This document shows, one piece after another, positions 27,146 to 39,392 of a stretch of DNA of 64,000 nt (position 1 is its first letter; every line of letters starts with the position of its first letter). Made by a program: the position numbers and the translations under genes. Origin of the DNA: Blasia pusilla (taxonomy: Eukaryota > Marchantiophyta > Marchantiopsida > Blasiales); contig CM114273.1 in assembly GCA_050084515.1 (NCBI GenBank), forward strand, positions 3,534,001 through 3,598,000, read 5' to 3'. The notes under the pieces were generated by a model. It saw only the letters and a program-made list of their open reading frames with translations, had not been told where the DNA came from and did no database searches.

Positions 27146-27610
27146 ATGCTTCTTCTTCTTCTTCTTCTTCTCCGCTTGCGGCCCCCGCGAGCTTCCGAGA
27201 ACCATGAAGCGAACAACGGACGGAACCGGGACCGGGTCGGGACGGGACGGCCCGACCCGACCGAGCGCCGTCCGGCCCAGACTGCCCGCACCTCGTTCCC
27301 CCGTTCGAAGAACAGCACCCTAATGCTCGGCGGCCCTCGCGCCTTCCTCCCACTCCCACGCACGGCCCTCGCTCGCGACCGCGACAGCTCGCCATTTCCC
27401 GTCCTCCGCCGGGATGGCACGAGCACCGGCGGCTTCCTCATGTCGGTGGTCGGTGAGCTCTCCGGGCCGCCGGGATCTCTCCGCCGGCGGGGCGGGGCGA
27501 CGCCCAGAGTCTCCCTCCCCTCCGTGGACAACAAAACGTGGCCCTCATTGCCCCGGGGGGCGACGAGACTATCTGGGTCGCCTGGACCGGTGCTGTACCG
27601 GCGCCTGTAA
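27146..27610 (+). CDS. Hypothetical ORF (154 codons), possible divergent gene start
   Basis: The ORF begins with a poly-Leu run (MLLLLLLLLRLRPP) encoded by CTT repeats and becomes Arg/Pro-rich with no recognised domain. It is preceded by a CT-rich leader typical of plant 5' UTRs. A 282-codon - strand ORF overlaps it (26914-27762), as expected in very GC-rich DNA, so either, both or neither could be real. Confidence 0.2.
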   Translation: MLLLLLLLLRLRPPRASENHEANNGRNRDRVGTGRPDPTERRPAQTARTSFPRSKNSTLMLGGPRAFLPLPRTALARDRDSSPFPVLRRDGTSTGGFLMSVVGELSGPPGSLRRRGGATPRVSLPSVDNKTWPSLPRGATRLSGSPGPVLYRRL

Positions 27611-28281
27611 TCTAACCGCGCCGGATGCCGAGCCCCGTTGGTGAGCGAATGAAGTGCGTGGCGTCGTGCAGAGACGATGTCGTCGTTCGTTTTAGTTTCC
27701 CATTCCATGGCCCATGGTCCATGGTGGCCTCGCGCGCGCTGGCAGGCATATTCGACAGACACGCTTCGTGGGAGGTGGCATTTTGAATAAAGGAAGCGCT
27801 GATTGATTTTTTTGTCACATGGCCGCCGCTCCCATATCTGACCACGAGTCTCGACTTCGAAGGCACCTCATTGGCCAACCTGTCGCAACCAGGATCTGCT
27901 CCATAAAGCCCACGAATTCTGCCTACCTCTTCCGGTCCAAACGCGCGTCTGCGCTAAGTACAGTCCATTACTAGAAAGGCCGTTGCTTTGGCTGGATAAA
28001 TGCCCCCTTCTTCCTCCCTTCCGGGTGAAAACCGGAAATCGGTACCACGTTTTTAGTACCGCCACTCAAACAGGACTCCTTGCTCCTCTCTCTTCTGGAG
28101 GCGTGGTAACTAACTACTGCTTCGCCTCCAACTTAGCGAATAGAAAATCCCTTATCCTCCATTCCGCATGCCCTAACCCTCTCGGTGGGGCCCGACTTCA
28201 GGGAAAGGTCCACTTCCCTTTGGAGAACATTCCCTACGACGCCACCACCACCTCCCTCCTCCTCCTCCTCCACTTCCCCCT

Positions 28282-28323
28282 CCTAAACGCCGGTCCTCCG
28301 CTGTGCGACGGACCGGCGTTAGG
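28282..28323. repeat. GC-rich inverted repeat, ~14-bp stem
   Basis: CCTAAACGCCGGTCC pairs with GGACCGGCGTTAGG with a one-base bulge around a 13-base loop. It lies at the end of the GC-rich block between the hexokinase side and AT-rich DNA. Confidence 0.65.
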
Positions 28324-28499
28324 CTCATGATCCCATGTCACGGCCCGCCCGCGAGCTTTCAAAACTGGCCTGACAGGACTGTGACGTGAAGACGGCGTAC
28401 ACGTCACGCCGACAGGCGATCGCCCCGGCCGACGCGTGGCGCCGGCGATAGCCGGGGCGCTGCCCCGGCTCTAGACCGCCGCTGTCTAAGAGTGCCTGC

Positions 28500-29380
28500 A
28501 GCCTCCCGAGTTAGTCATGACTATCCTGCTGTGGGTCGAATCTGTTTGTGGTCGTTGGCGACGACGGAGGACTTCTTCGCTCCGGGGAACGGACGGTACA
28601 TTCGGATTCTCCGTAGAAATCAACTTTCCGATATTTTAAGGACGTGGGAATTTCGTATCTATTTTGGTAAAAAAATAATTTTACTATTCATATTATAATG
28701 CGAGAAAAATAATTCTTTGTTTTTTTTTTCTATCATAATGAAGGTCTCTTCTTGTTAAGAGTAGAGCGGATTTTGCATTTGCATGGAAGTTTGTTTGTAG
28801 AAGATTGGACCTCCTCTCGGCATTCATCCGAACGTTAGGAGACATTGGAGCTTCGACATCGCATCGGGCAGAGTTAGAGGAGGCATACAATAAGATTTTA
28901 AAAGACGTCCACCTCCATAAGACATGATGGAGAATATTTGCATGGACCTAGGGTGTTATTTGATGGTGTTGTAAAGAGGAAAAACATGTAAGATGCATCC
29001 CATGGGCGTTCTTGCTAGTGCTTTCGTAAATTGTAGTCGTGCGAAGCACTCTTTAGACGCTCGAAAACATTTTTTCCATTTTCCCTTATAAAATCATTAA
29101 AAATTAAAGTGTGAAAGGCTTCACACGCAACATGCATGAAGAGCTTCTCCAAAGAAAGAGTCTAATGGAAATAATATTATGGTTGGACCATTTTCTTAAG
29201 TTTTTGATGATTATTGTGGAGAAAATATAAGTTCTTATAATGAGAGTTTTATTGATCATATTTGTTTTTTACATGGAAGTAACCCACAAGTAAGTAAGAA
29301 AAAATATCTTCCAAACATCGATTCCTCTATACCAATCCATATTTTCAAATTTGACACATGTCGGAAGGGGAGAGCATTTT
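28500..29380. other. Intergenic DNA, no feature recognised
   Basis: The sequence changes from GC-rich to AT-rich near 28.6 kb. I see no gene or clear repeat. Confidence 0.45.
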
Positions 29381-30016
29381 CGTCGTGCGCATACACATCG
29401 CTACACAATATACATTGTTGTCACCGAACATACATACAAACACACACGATCCGATGCTAACTCGTGGCATCCAAACAACGATAAGAGAAGTACCAAAATA
29501 TCTTCAATAAATCAATCCAATTCACATCACATCACATCAAGCTCTCCATGGTGTGCACTCTCTCTCTCATGTCAAACCAAACCCACTCTCCTAATGAGAG
29601 GTTTGGATTACACACACAAGGTAAGGAGGACCATAGCTCCGCCGTCTCATGCCAAAAGGTTCAACAAAGAGAAAATGAGCTCTCAAGCTCTCTCACTTGG
29701 AGGTATATCCCCTTTCCCTCTCCCAAGCTCTCTCCACGGTAACCTATGCTCGCAGGTCACCTCCTTGGCTCTTGACCTACTGTAGCGGGTCAAGGGCCAC
29801 TTCCCAAAGTGGAAATTCAATTATACCAAAAATGGTAACTTACTCTATATAGTAAGTTCCTCAATATGGCTCCAAATGAGCCGAAACGAAGGGGAAACTT
29901 GCTCTCGCAATTTACCCATGGCCTCAGCAAGTCATCCTCAACCTCATGAGGATGTCCTAAAATATCTCGGAAGGTGCGTTATTAGATCTCGCCGATCTAT
30001 CCTAAAAGACGTGACA
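29381..30016 (-). mobile_element. Solo LTR, older relative of the 36.4-kb LTR
   Basis: The left end CGTCGTGCGCATACACATCG matches the inner left end of the solo LTR at 36395. The right end ...GACGTGACA is the reverse complement of TGTCACGTC and matches the LTR start TGTCACATC at 38899. Length is ~636 bp against 628 bp. The middle is diverged. No convincing target duplication was seen. It is oriented on the - strand and there is no internal region next to it. Confidence 0.6.
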
Positions 30017-30070
30017 TTGTTAACAACATGTATCAACCATTGAGGTGTTGCCACTGCAGGTAATTGTCCC

Positions 30071-30083
30071 TTAATAATATAGA
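30071..30083 (-). mobile_element. Possible Helitron-like 5' terminus (- strand)
   Basis: Read on the - strand: A|TCTATATTATTAAGGG. This matches the 5' TC plus AT-rich start typical of plant Helitrons. The solo LTR begins 67 bp farther in, so the LTR may have inserted into the element. The other end was not found. Confidence 0.3.
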
Positions 30084-32820
30084 TAAGTAACTAAAATTTT
30101 CACCAAATTATTTAAACATCATAAAAAAATTCAATAAAGAAGGAAGATATACATAAATCTCATTTAATTTTAAAGGACACCAACCCAAGAAGATCCATGT
30201 TGTCTTCATAGTATAGATTAGAACATTGTCCCATCAAGCTTCTTAGAGTGTATTCCCAAAGACTCTCTAGGTATATATTAGAGATTTATTTCCAATGGTT
30301 AACATTAATTTAAAGATCGAGAACCCATGATCATTTATGTGTCCAGCTATAACCAGATAATTTTCCACACACATGATCTCAAGGATAATCCTTGGTCCTT
30401 GATTTTGCTTGGTTATGAAGTTCAAAGGTGATGAAAATGAATTACTATAATGAATTTTTGTTTAAACACCAACTAAAAACAAAGATGTGACACGACCATA
30501 GGAATATTTCCTTAGAGGAAGGGTTTACTTTTTTCTCCTTTCAACTACCTATGATTTTGGTCTTCGATCTAAATAATCCTTGGAGTCCCATTTTACTTTT
30601 TAGTGCATGGGCTTTTCCATCATGTTTTATCCATGTTGTCCTTTTATGTCATTGAGGCAACATTCTACTCTTTTCCATCATAAGAGAGGGATATAAAATC
30701 TATAGGATTAAAAATACATGTATCTTTAATATCAAAGCCCACAATAGAATGTGCCATCCATGTCCTTTTTCCTTATTCGAAGATTTCTTATATGTAAAAT
30801 TATCTCATGAATTTCTTTTTACCGATGCATGACACATGTATACTAGTGTACACATGCGTGTCAATAGTAAATTAAAGGATCCACTTCATTCAACATTTTG
30901 CAACAAGAACCTCTATTTTCAGTTGCAATTATAAAGAATGCTCATGGTCTGCAACAAAAGAATTGATACGGATATATAGCTTTGGTATCGTCAATTACAA
31001 TGGATCGATTTTTTTGAATGAAGGGCAGGGTTTACTCGTAACCATGTTGTAGCACCTTCTATGAACTTTTGACAATTTTAACAACAACTTCGCAAAGACT
31101 TTCCATGAATTAGGCAGCACATGACTTCGTAGCAACTTCACCTCCCTCTCCAATTATTCATGACTTCTACTAGTATGCTTAAGATTCCTAACATTATGGT
31201 TGTGGGAATGATAATTTTTTCTAGTACATGCAGATTCATTTTGAGAATTTCGAGATGAAATCGAAGTGTCAATTGTATTCTTCAAATCCTTTTTTTTAAT
31301 TGTGAATATTTGTTTAATACCCCTCATATCCAATTTCTATGATTTTTTTCCATCCTCTTTTTTTCCTTTCACTCTTTGAAACGTTGAAGAAATGGAACAA
31401 TAAAAGTTGCAAAAGGTGTCGATCAATAATGTGCAGAGAAGACACAAACTTCCATTTCCATCATATCAAGGATGATAATATAATTCCAATGTGGTTAATA
31501 TAAATAGCTAAGATTGAGCAAAGGATCGACATTGGCTTAATGATGGCACCGTTGTATTCTACTTATGATCTCACACAATGCCCCATTTCGGCTTCATTTT
31601 GACAAGTCATAAGCATCATACCACATTTTAGGCATGTTTGTTGTGAGCATGAATCATAACACTTCATGTCACACAATGCATGAAGGAGGCCAAGTGAGCC
31701 CTAACACAAGGTGGCGAACCATGCTTCCATGCTCCCATAGAATAGATAAAATAAGACCCAATGCAAAAGGCAATATCCTCAATCCATTTGTTTATGTTAG
31801 TTGGGACCTTAATAAACTTCAATGAAACCCATAATTATTTTTTATCAAGGACAATTAACACCCAAACAAGCCTCACCTTTAGTCTCAAAAAGAATACTCT
31901 CTCCTCCTCTTGTCAACTAATCTTGTGGGTTGCCTAATGACTCCATAATTGGTTAAAGGTCATCACGTGGGTCCAAAGAGGGTGAGGGGACATAATTGCA
32001 CAAAAGTGTAGTAACAGGTCCAAAAGAAGTCATGAGTCCACTTTTGATCATGAGGTGTGAGTCCATCTTGACGCTCTATGATTAATTAAAATAGCAATAT
32101 TTTTCTCACGAGATTCTTGAGAGGGGCAAAAAGGGAAGAAGCCCCATTGTGTGAGGATAAATAATAAACAATGTGAATTGTATTTTTTCCAAAGTATACA
32201 CCCTATGTAGGGTTGACATAAAGCTCATTTCCTCATCTATTTCAAGAAACAAAAGGAGCTTGTGATTGGAAAGTCGTCCTCTCTTTCCAAAGTCGGCATA
32301 AGAACGCCCATCATTTCCATGTACCCATTGTCAATTCTCCCCCCTTACACACTTTGGAAAATCTAACTTTGCGTGCAAATAAATAATTTTTTTTTAAAAA
32401 AATGCGTTGTCTCTATATTGGACCACCTCTAACCATATTTTGCAGGTAAGATTCAAAATGCAAGTTTGGGTTTTCTTGCTCGCCACTTCCACTCATGCCT
32501 TAAATAAAACACATAGAAATGCAAAAAAAAACAAACCAAACTTCCTCAAATAAAATACCCCTTATCCCACAATGGGAACCTACTATTTCCCCCACTCACC
32601 TCCAACCAATTTTAGAATTATAGAACTTGAAAATAGCACGCATCTCTATCATATCCCTATCTCTACACGTAGATGTATAATAATAATAATAATGATGATG
32701 ATAATCAATCCTAATCCCACATAGGAAACGTTGAAGCCCCTTACTTAACCCGATTTTCTAAAAAAGGCAAGAAATAAAATAAAAATAGCGAGTCTAATAG
32801 AATAGATATGATTATCTTTT
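30084..32820. other. AT-rich intergenic DNA, no gene recognised
   Basis: Short ORFs only. No repeat family was recognised beyond simple AT-rich words. Confidence 0.45.
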
Positions 32821-32859
32821 ATCTCCCTCTCCCCCCTGCGCGTAAGGATTAAACAAGTC

Positions 32860-33660
32860 CGCAGATGAACCTTCCCATCAACGACTTAGCTTTGTCAGTG
32901 TCTGCGAGGAAAGAGGAAAGAAACCGGAAGTCGTACCCCTCGAGCAAGGCAAGCAGCCTAGTTTGAAGAAGGAGGGTGGGGCCTACCAAATAATTGGTTG
33001 GAAGTCCAAGCCGCGAGCTTTAGGGTATGCGGAGCACGGGGGTGTCTGCGGGGAGGGAGGTGGGGGAGTGAAGTGTCCAAGAAACGACATGAGGTGGTTA
33101 CCCCCCGGATTAGGGCCAGGTTTGGGGGGGCGGACACGGGGGATATTTCCAGCAAGCGACTGCAGCTGCCGGTAACCGAGCGGACGGTCTACCGTCACGC
33201 TGCATACCGGTCAAGTTCCGTGTGCGTCGGCTGTCATGGCCGCCACGCGGCATAATTCACGCCGCGTAGCTCGACACGTGTTGGATCACAAGCCTTTGAA
33301 CTGACAACTAGACACGCGTCCGCACTCGGTCGTGGATAGCTATCTCACCCCCCACCACCCTCCCTGCCCCTTCCCCGTCCGGGATAGCAAAGAGTGCACA
33401 TTTGCGGCGGTCTACAACCCTAGCTGCTCTGGTCTGCTCTGCTCTACAGCCTATGGGCTATCAGGACAGGGCACGGGGCCGACGGACGCCCGGGCAGCCA
33501 CTTCGCACTGGACTGGCTGCCACGGTGGCTGCGCCATCGGCCGTGCCAACCCGACGTCGCAGCCGCGGTAAATTCCCGCCGCGGACTTACCTCACAAGGG
33601 ACGGCCTTTAACTTGGGCGCGCCGGAGCCCCGTGCTCCGCATATCTTGTCGTTTGTGGGG
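32860..33660. other. Isolated GC-rich island
   Basis: About 0.8 kb of GC-rich DNA in AT-rich surroundings. All frames show overlapping short ORFs (85 codons or fewer) on both strands without domains. It could be a remnant of a GC-rich gene or a promoter island; no gene was recognised. Confidence 0.4.
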
Positions 33661-36389
33661 GAAAGTTGACGTATCAACAACAAATCTTCTCATTTTCGTT
33701 AAAACTCCACCCTTTTTCTCCCTTTTAAAGGCAGAATATCCAATAAAATGTGCCATATCTAAATATTTATTCCTCTATTTTTCTTCCGACCGACCGACAG
33801 GAAGCAACCTCTCGCGATATATATTTTCTTTCATTTATATTTTTGCTCTTTAACCTCTGGCTATGTATTTTCTTTCATTTATGTTTTTTGGTCTTTATGA
33901 GGTCACCAATTTTGTGAATTGTCTTACACCATTTTCATCATTTCTTTGCGTAGAGAGAGCACTAGTGCTTAGCCATGACTTTTACCGTGATATTTACCCT
34001 ATTACATATAACCTTTATTTATTTATTTATCTAAGTATCCATTGTGAATCCATGATGAACATAAATCCTTGCTCTTCCCACGAAAGAAAGATACTAGTCG
34101 TGTTTCTCCCCGGAGTTTTGGTTGGTTCAAACCATTGTGAACGTTGTTGGAACGTTTTTCTTCTCTTCGGAAGTAACTTGCACGTTATCCAATTGAAAGC
34201 GAGAATAGGTACAACTACTTGCAATGATGTACGAAATATCGCGCTTTCGACAAGGGGCATGAGCTTTTGTTAGCATGTTATAACAACCCTTCCACCACCT
34301 CACCCTAACTACATCCTAAAGGGTGTTTCATAAAATTCTTGAAATCCACTAATTTGGCAACACCAAATGACTCATCATAGTGAGGCCACTCGGAAACCTC
34401 CAGTGGTGGCCATTGCAACCCAAATCTAAAAAAATTGGGTATGTAGTTTAGGGTTATAATCCGTGTTCGGCCTCTTAGGCGGGTGGAGAAGAAAGTAATT
34501 AACATATACATGCTTGGGACACGTGGATAGTCTAGATGACCAGGAAAAAATTTAAAGAGAAATTGTAGAGGCCGTAATCATAAACATAGAGAGCACAAAG
34601 AGACTATAAAATCATAAACATCGCTAAGTTATTAATTTTAGATATTGGGATTATGGTGGGCCTAGTAAGGGAACTCTAAAAGATACATGTATAAAAAGAA
34701 TTAGACACCTCTTTCCCTATCATAACCTATGGGACGTCACCTTCAATGAAAATCTCAAATGTTTAACAAACTTCGCTTTTCACCCCTATTGGATGTTAGT
34801 TGAATCCCTCATGAGTGCCAAAATGTCATTTGTATTATCCACTAGTTTTGCTCTCTTACTAAATATATATCAACGAATTATTACCATCAACTATAGATTG
34901 CTTCATAGCTAGACCTAAAACATCACTCCCAAAATCTTACGCAAAGTATGAGTATTATGTTGGTATCTATTCCATTCTTTGTCGTTAGAAAGGGTGGAAA
35001 TCCTAAAATTTCCCTTAGAAGGGCAGGAATCAAAGGATTCCGTAAATAAAAACATTAAATTTTGTAAAGCCATTTTATTCTTTCAATCTGCGCTAGTTTG
35101 CATGTTTCTCATGATGCGAATAGTGAAAGATGTGGCCGTAAAGTCTAGCATAAGAATGTAACCAATAACTATAAGCTTTGTATCTTCATAGTATACGGGG
35201 GAGGGGGGATCATATGTTTTGATGATATATATGATGCTTAAAAAATGCTACACATTACAATGACTCATTATATATAGATTCCATGGTAAATATCATAGTG
35301 CCAAGAACAATCATCTCCCTAAGCATCCCATTTTCTCTAAAAAAGACTTGCTAGTTGTAAGCGCAGCGTTAGGATATGCCATGGAAAAATGGAACCACTC
35401 CTCGGGTAGCCCTAGTTCATTAAAACCTCTTTTAGTTCATTATCTCCCTCTCCTCCCGTATATTCCTAGAAGGGAATCATTGCAAAGGTAGGAGTGGATA
35501 AACATCACTTAATAGAAATATAGAAGATAAAAGAGTCTACGAAAGAGATATGAAGGAGAATCTTCCACTTCTTGCCACAAGCAAGAACAATCCTCTAAGA
35601 GTCTTTCAGACATATAAAGGAAAAAGAAAACCCAACTACCCACAAACCTTATTAGTATTGGTAAGTCAAACTATAAAAGAATATTAGTGGGAAAGTTGTG
35701 TTAATTTTCTTTGGTTGGATTATGAGTACTATTTTTGGAAAATGGTAATGTGCTCTTTTATTAGTTGAGCATCAAGATTTTCAAATATTTACTATTAATT
35801 GAGGAAACATGGTAACTATGAGAGGATGTTTCATACTAAAAGAAGTAAATCCTTTTTCAAAGAGGAAAATATCATGAGTTGAATCTTTAATGAAAATAAA
35901 TAAATTAAGTAAAATAAAGAAAGAAAGAAAGAAATTATATAAAATATATGGATTTTTAAACACCAAAAGAGATTCAAGATCCCCACATATTAATATGCTA
36001 TTAATAGAGGATATCATCCTAATTTGTCACCAATGTTGATATCTATCTTCCTTAAGAAGCTTAAAACTTTATGAATAATCTTGAGACAAAGGCTCTTTGA
36101 AGGTGTGAAATTTGTTTTAACAAAGAGTCCTTTTTGGGGGTATAGTATGTATAGCGGCTTTGAGGACTCCAAGCATCATCAAGAATAATTTTGGTACTAC
36201 TATTTATCAGGATGGAGTATCGAAGAATGAAGGACACTATTTTTTTGGACATGATATAAAATGGTCATTTTATTTTATTTTAATTATAGATGATCTCACA
36301 TTGGTACGATCAAACGAAAGAATACTTATTGGTTCAAAACATCCCACAGGGTTGAAGCATTGAAAACAATATGGATGTATCAACTACTC
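33661..36389. other. AT-rich intergenic DNA with one copy of a dispersed repeat
   Basis: A 136-codon + strand ORF (33863-34273) has no recognised domain. About 35.17-35.95 kb resembles about 45.40-46.10 kb in the same orientation (shared words around AGAAATA...GAAAGAGATR, TTATTAGTATTG/TTGTTAATATTG and AATTTTCTTTGGTTGGATT/TTGGTTTCTTAGGTTAGATT). Confidence 0.4.
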
Positions 36390-36394
36390 AAATC

Positions 36395-37022
36395 TGTCGT
36401 GCGCATACACATCGTTACACAACTCACATCGCTGGTCACATCTACATATCTCACAACACCGATCGTTCCCAACATACGGGTAGATCCACAAATAAATGAA
36501 ACATACTCACGCATATACACTAGGACTCCACAACAAAATCAAGAGTAGTAAAAACGGCTCACCCGACCTAAAAATCCACTCATGAATCTACATCAGCATA
36601 TCGGACCACATCCACCCTCTGCTATGAGGGAACCCTCTACTAGCACCCTAACTCCTACACACCCACACACGTCTATGCAAGAGAGGCGCTCCTAAGACTC
36701 AACATGAGAAAGATGGCTTGGGAAAGCCATCTTCCTCACTCTTATATCCTTGCGAAGAGCCAAAAGGCTCTTCCCCCAAAAATAGCCCTCCAAACAAGAA
36801 CATGTGTGCATAGGTTAGTGGATGACTGTTGACTCGGTCAACGGGTCGCCTGACGGACTAAAACACCAAAATAGGGAAATCACCATAAATGACGCTCCCG
36901 ACATAATAGACCAGTTGCCAACCTCATCCGACATCCCGGGACGAAGTTACACCCGAATAGCCCACTGGCTCTCTATGTCGTCGATGCGATAGAACTCTAT
37001 CTACGTTGAAATAAGATGTGAA
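36395..37022 (-). mobile_element. Solo LTR (628 bp) with 5-bp target duplication
   Basis: The segment begins TGTCGTGCGCATACACATCG and ends GATGTGAA. It is flanked by AAATC at 36390-36394 and AAATC at 37023-37027. Its reverse complement aligns over most of its length with 38899-39392 and 43532-44017. Conserved landmarks include GGGCTATTTTTGGGGGAAGA, AAGATGGCTTTCCCAAGCCA and TATAAGAGTGAGGAAGATGG. Known biology: unequal recombination between two LTRs leaves a solo LTR with its target duplication. Confidence 0.85.
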
Positions 37023-37959
37023 AAATCTCCCAAGTTGCATAGCTCTATTCCTTAAGGAGTCAAGCTACGTACCTTGTCGTGCCCTTGATCCTTGACCAAT
37101 CTATATACATACAACAATAAGCACATAAAGGTAGTCCCTATAAGACATCTTAGGGACTATCTTGAAACATACAAAATATAAAGACATAGTTAAATCACAT
37201 TCACATAAACGATTTGGTTTATAGTTCATTCTTATTATTTGATTTATTTGGTAAAATGATTTGATATTAAGCAACTTATCTCGTACTTATTAAATTTATC
37301 ATTTTTTGGTCATGGAACCCAAAATAATATCCAACCTTTGCAAAGATTGGATATTGTTTAGAATACTATAATAATTCAGATGAGAGGGTAGCAATTATTA
37401 TGTTAGAATCATAAAATAATAAAAGATAATCTTTGTTTCCTTTTTCATACATTCAAAAGATACAATTATCTCCAAATTATAGTTCTCAAAAGTGTGCTCT
37501 AATTCTCTCAAAATCATAAGCCCTTGTCCCAATTTAGCAAAATCGTCTTGATTTTGTTGAAATTTTTATTCACAATGAGAGAGAGTGAGAATGAGTTTTG
37601 GGATTCTCCTACTGTTCATAATAGAATAGTAATGTGTTTCCTCGTGTGTTTCGCTCTTTTTATAAAGGTGCTTTTTAAAAATAAACCATATTTAAAAAAT
37701 AAAAGGTGGAAATTTTCTAAAAAATGGAAGGATATCCACTATGTTAGAAATTCAATACGCGTAAATGGGAAGCTAATGCATCACATGATGAATCTTGTAA
37801 ATAAATCTATATTATGACCCTCTTTTGATTTTTCAACACCAAAAGAAAGTAAGGTTCACAAGTTTCCTTTCCTATTTTTCCATTCTACGAAAAGATGGAG
37901 TGAGTATTTTTCAACACTACAAGAAGGGAAATTCTACTCATGCTAACATCTCTCATTAA

Positions 37960-38610
37960 TCAAAAACAAGATATGCAATATAGCTTTCATCATTGAAAGG
38001 TGAAATGGAAGAAAAAAGCTTCTTATTACCACATCAAAGAGGCTAAGCTCTTGCTCATATATTTGGATAACTCCATGAGCAATATTTTATTACCCATAGA
38101 AACTCAAAATAGATGGGCTAAGTTATTTCTAATATCTCTTAAGAACAAGATATTCGCATTCCCCATAGAAAGGAATATACCAAAGAAATGATTCTTCCCC
38201 ATCAGAATTGAGAAGTTGAACTCTCGCTCATTTCTATCAAGAATAAGATGTACAATGGGAAAAAACTTTTCACTGGTAGATAAGAGAGGCTAAGCTTTGG
38301 CTCATATCTTAAAAGAACAAAGTATGCGCAAAAAAAAAGAAGTTGATTGGTTGCTCTTATCTCTTGAGAACAAGATATATGTTATTTCCTTCCTCATAGA
38401 AAGGCAAAACGAATATCATCCGTGAACAAACTATGCCATTGTTGATATGTCTAGTAACAAGATGTATGCTATCTCCTCTCGCTAGAAAATATAAATTGAC
38501 TCCATAATGAGAAAGGCTTAATTAATAATTGTAGCTTATGTCTCCCAAGAAGAACAAGACATGGAATATTTCCACATATTCTTCCCTTCCTTTCCTACAT
38601 GGGGAAATCT
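37960..38610. repeat. Degenerate tandem repeat, ~100-bp units
   Basis: A unit with GCTAAGCTCTTGCTCATAT, then CTTAAGAACAAGATAT, then CCCCATAGAAAGG recurs about six times with heavy divergence (for example near 38035, 38120, 38220, 38295, 38360 and 38530). Short ORFs here are not genes. Confidence 0.55.
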
Positions 38611-38814
38611 AATAATAAGAAATTGGTTGCATAGCCATACCCTACATAGAGAAAAAGTTACCTCACTTAAAATTCCAACAAGAAAGTCATCTTATGCTAC
38701 TAGAAGAAATCCAAATTCCATAGCCAAGTGCCTTCCATATAGGAGCAAATAATGAATACACACAAGAGAATATTAAGAATCCACAATCAACTGCTTGATG
38801 TACTTCAGCTCCAA

Positions 38815-38898
38815 GGTTGCATGTGGATAAAGTCCATGTCCGCAGAAATTTCCGTGTCCGTGGACTTATACGCGTTCTATGGAAGGACTTGTCCATAT
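38815..38898 (-). repeat. Left part of a lone 275-bp repeat monomer, split by the LTR element
   Basis: GGTTGCATGTGGATAAAGT... through CTATGGAAGGACTTGTC to CATAT is the reverse complement of the 275-bp array unit (AAGTCCTTCCATAA...ACATGCAACTTT). It stops exactly at the element start. Confidence 0.7.
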
Positions 38899-39392
38899 TG
38901 TCACATCTTATTTCGACGTAGGTAGAGTTCTATCGCATCGACGACATAGAGAGTCAGCGGGCTATTCGGGTATAACTTTGTTGCGAGATGTCGGATGAGG
39001 TTCGCAATAGGTTTGTTGTGTCGAGAACGTCGTTTATGGCGATTTTCTTATGTTGGTTTTAGTCCATCAAGTGATCCGTTGACCGAGTCAAGGGTCACCC
39101 GATAACCTGTGCATGCAGGTTACCCTTGGTAGGGTTATTTTTGGGGGAAGAGCCTTTTGGCTCTTCCTAAGGGTATAAGAGTGAGGAAGATGGCTTTCCT
39201 AAGCCATCTTTCTCATATTGAGCCTTAGGAGTGTCTCTCTTGCATAGACATGTGTGGGTGTGTAGGAATTAGGGTGCTAGCGTCCGGATTCCCTCATAGC
39301 AGAGGGTGGATGTGCATGTGGTTAGATATGCTGATGTAGATTCATGAATGGAGTTTTAGGCCGGGTGAGCCATTTTTACTACTCTTGATTTT
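38899..39392 (+). repeat. 5' LTR, truncated at its 3' end
   Basis: Begins TGTCACATCTTATTTCGACG. It aligns with the reverse complement of the solo LTR at 36395-37022 from its first base, then breaks off after CTACTCTTGATTTT. The terminal ~135 bp, including the GCGCACGACA end, are missing. Confidence 0.8.

Noticed and set aside
26914-27762. 282-codon - strand ORF
   Set aside because: Arg/Gly/Glu-rich low-complexity content with no domain, opposite another equally open frame.
33863-34273. 136-codon + strand ORF
   Set aside because: Phe/Leu-rich reading of AT-rich DNA without a domain or homologue I recognise.
36160-36363. ORF containing IIDDLTLV, which recalls a reverse-transcriptase DD motif
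   Set aside because: No flanking RT motifs are present and the frame ends soon after; one short match is not enough.
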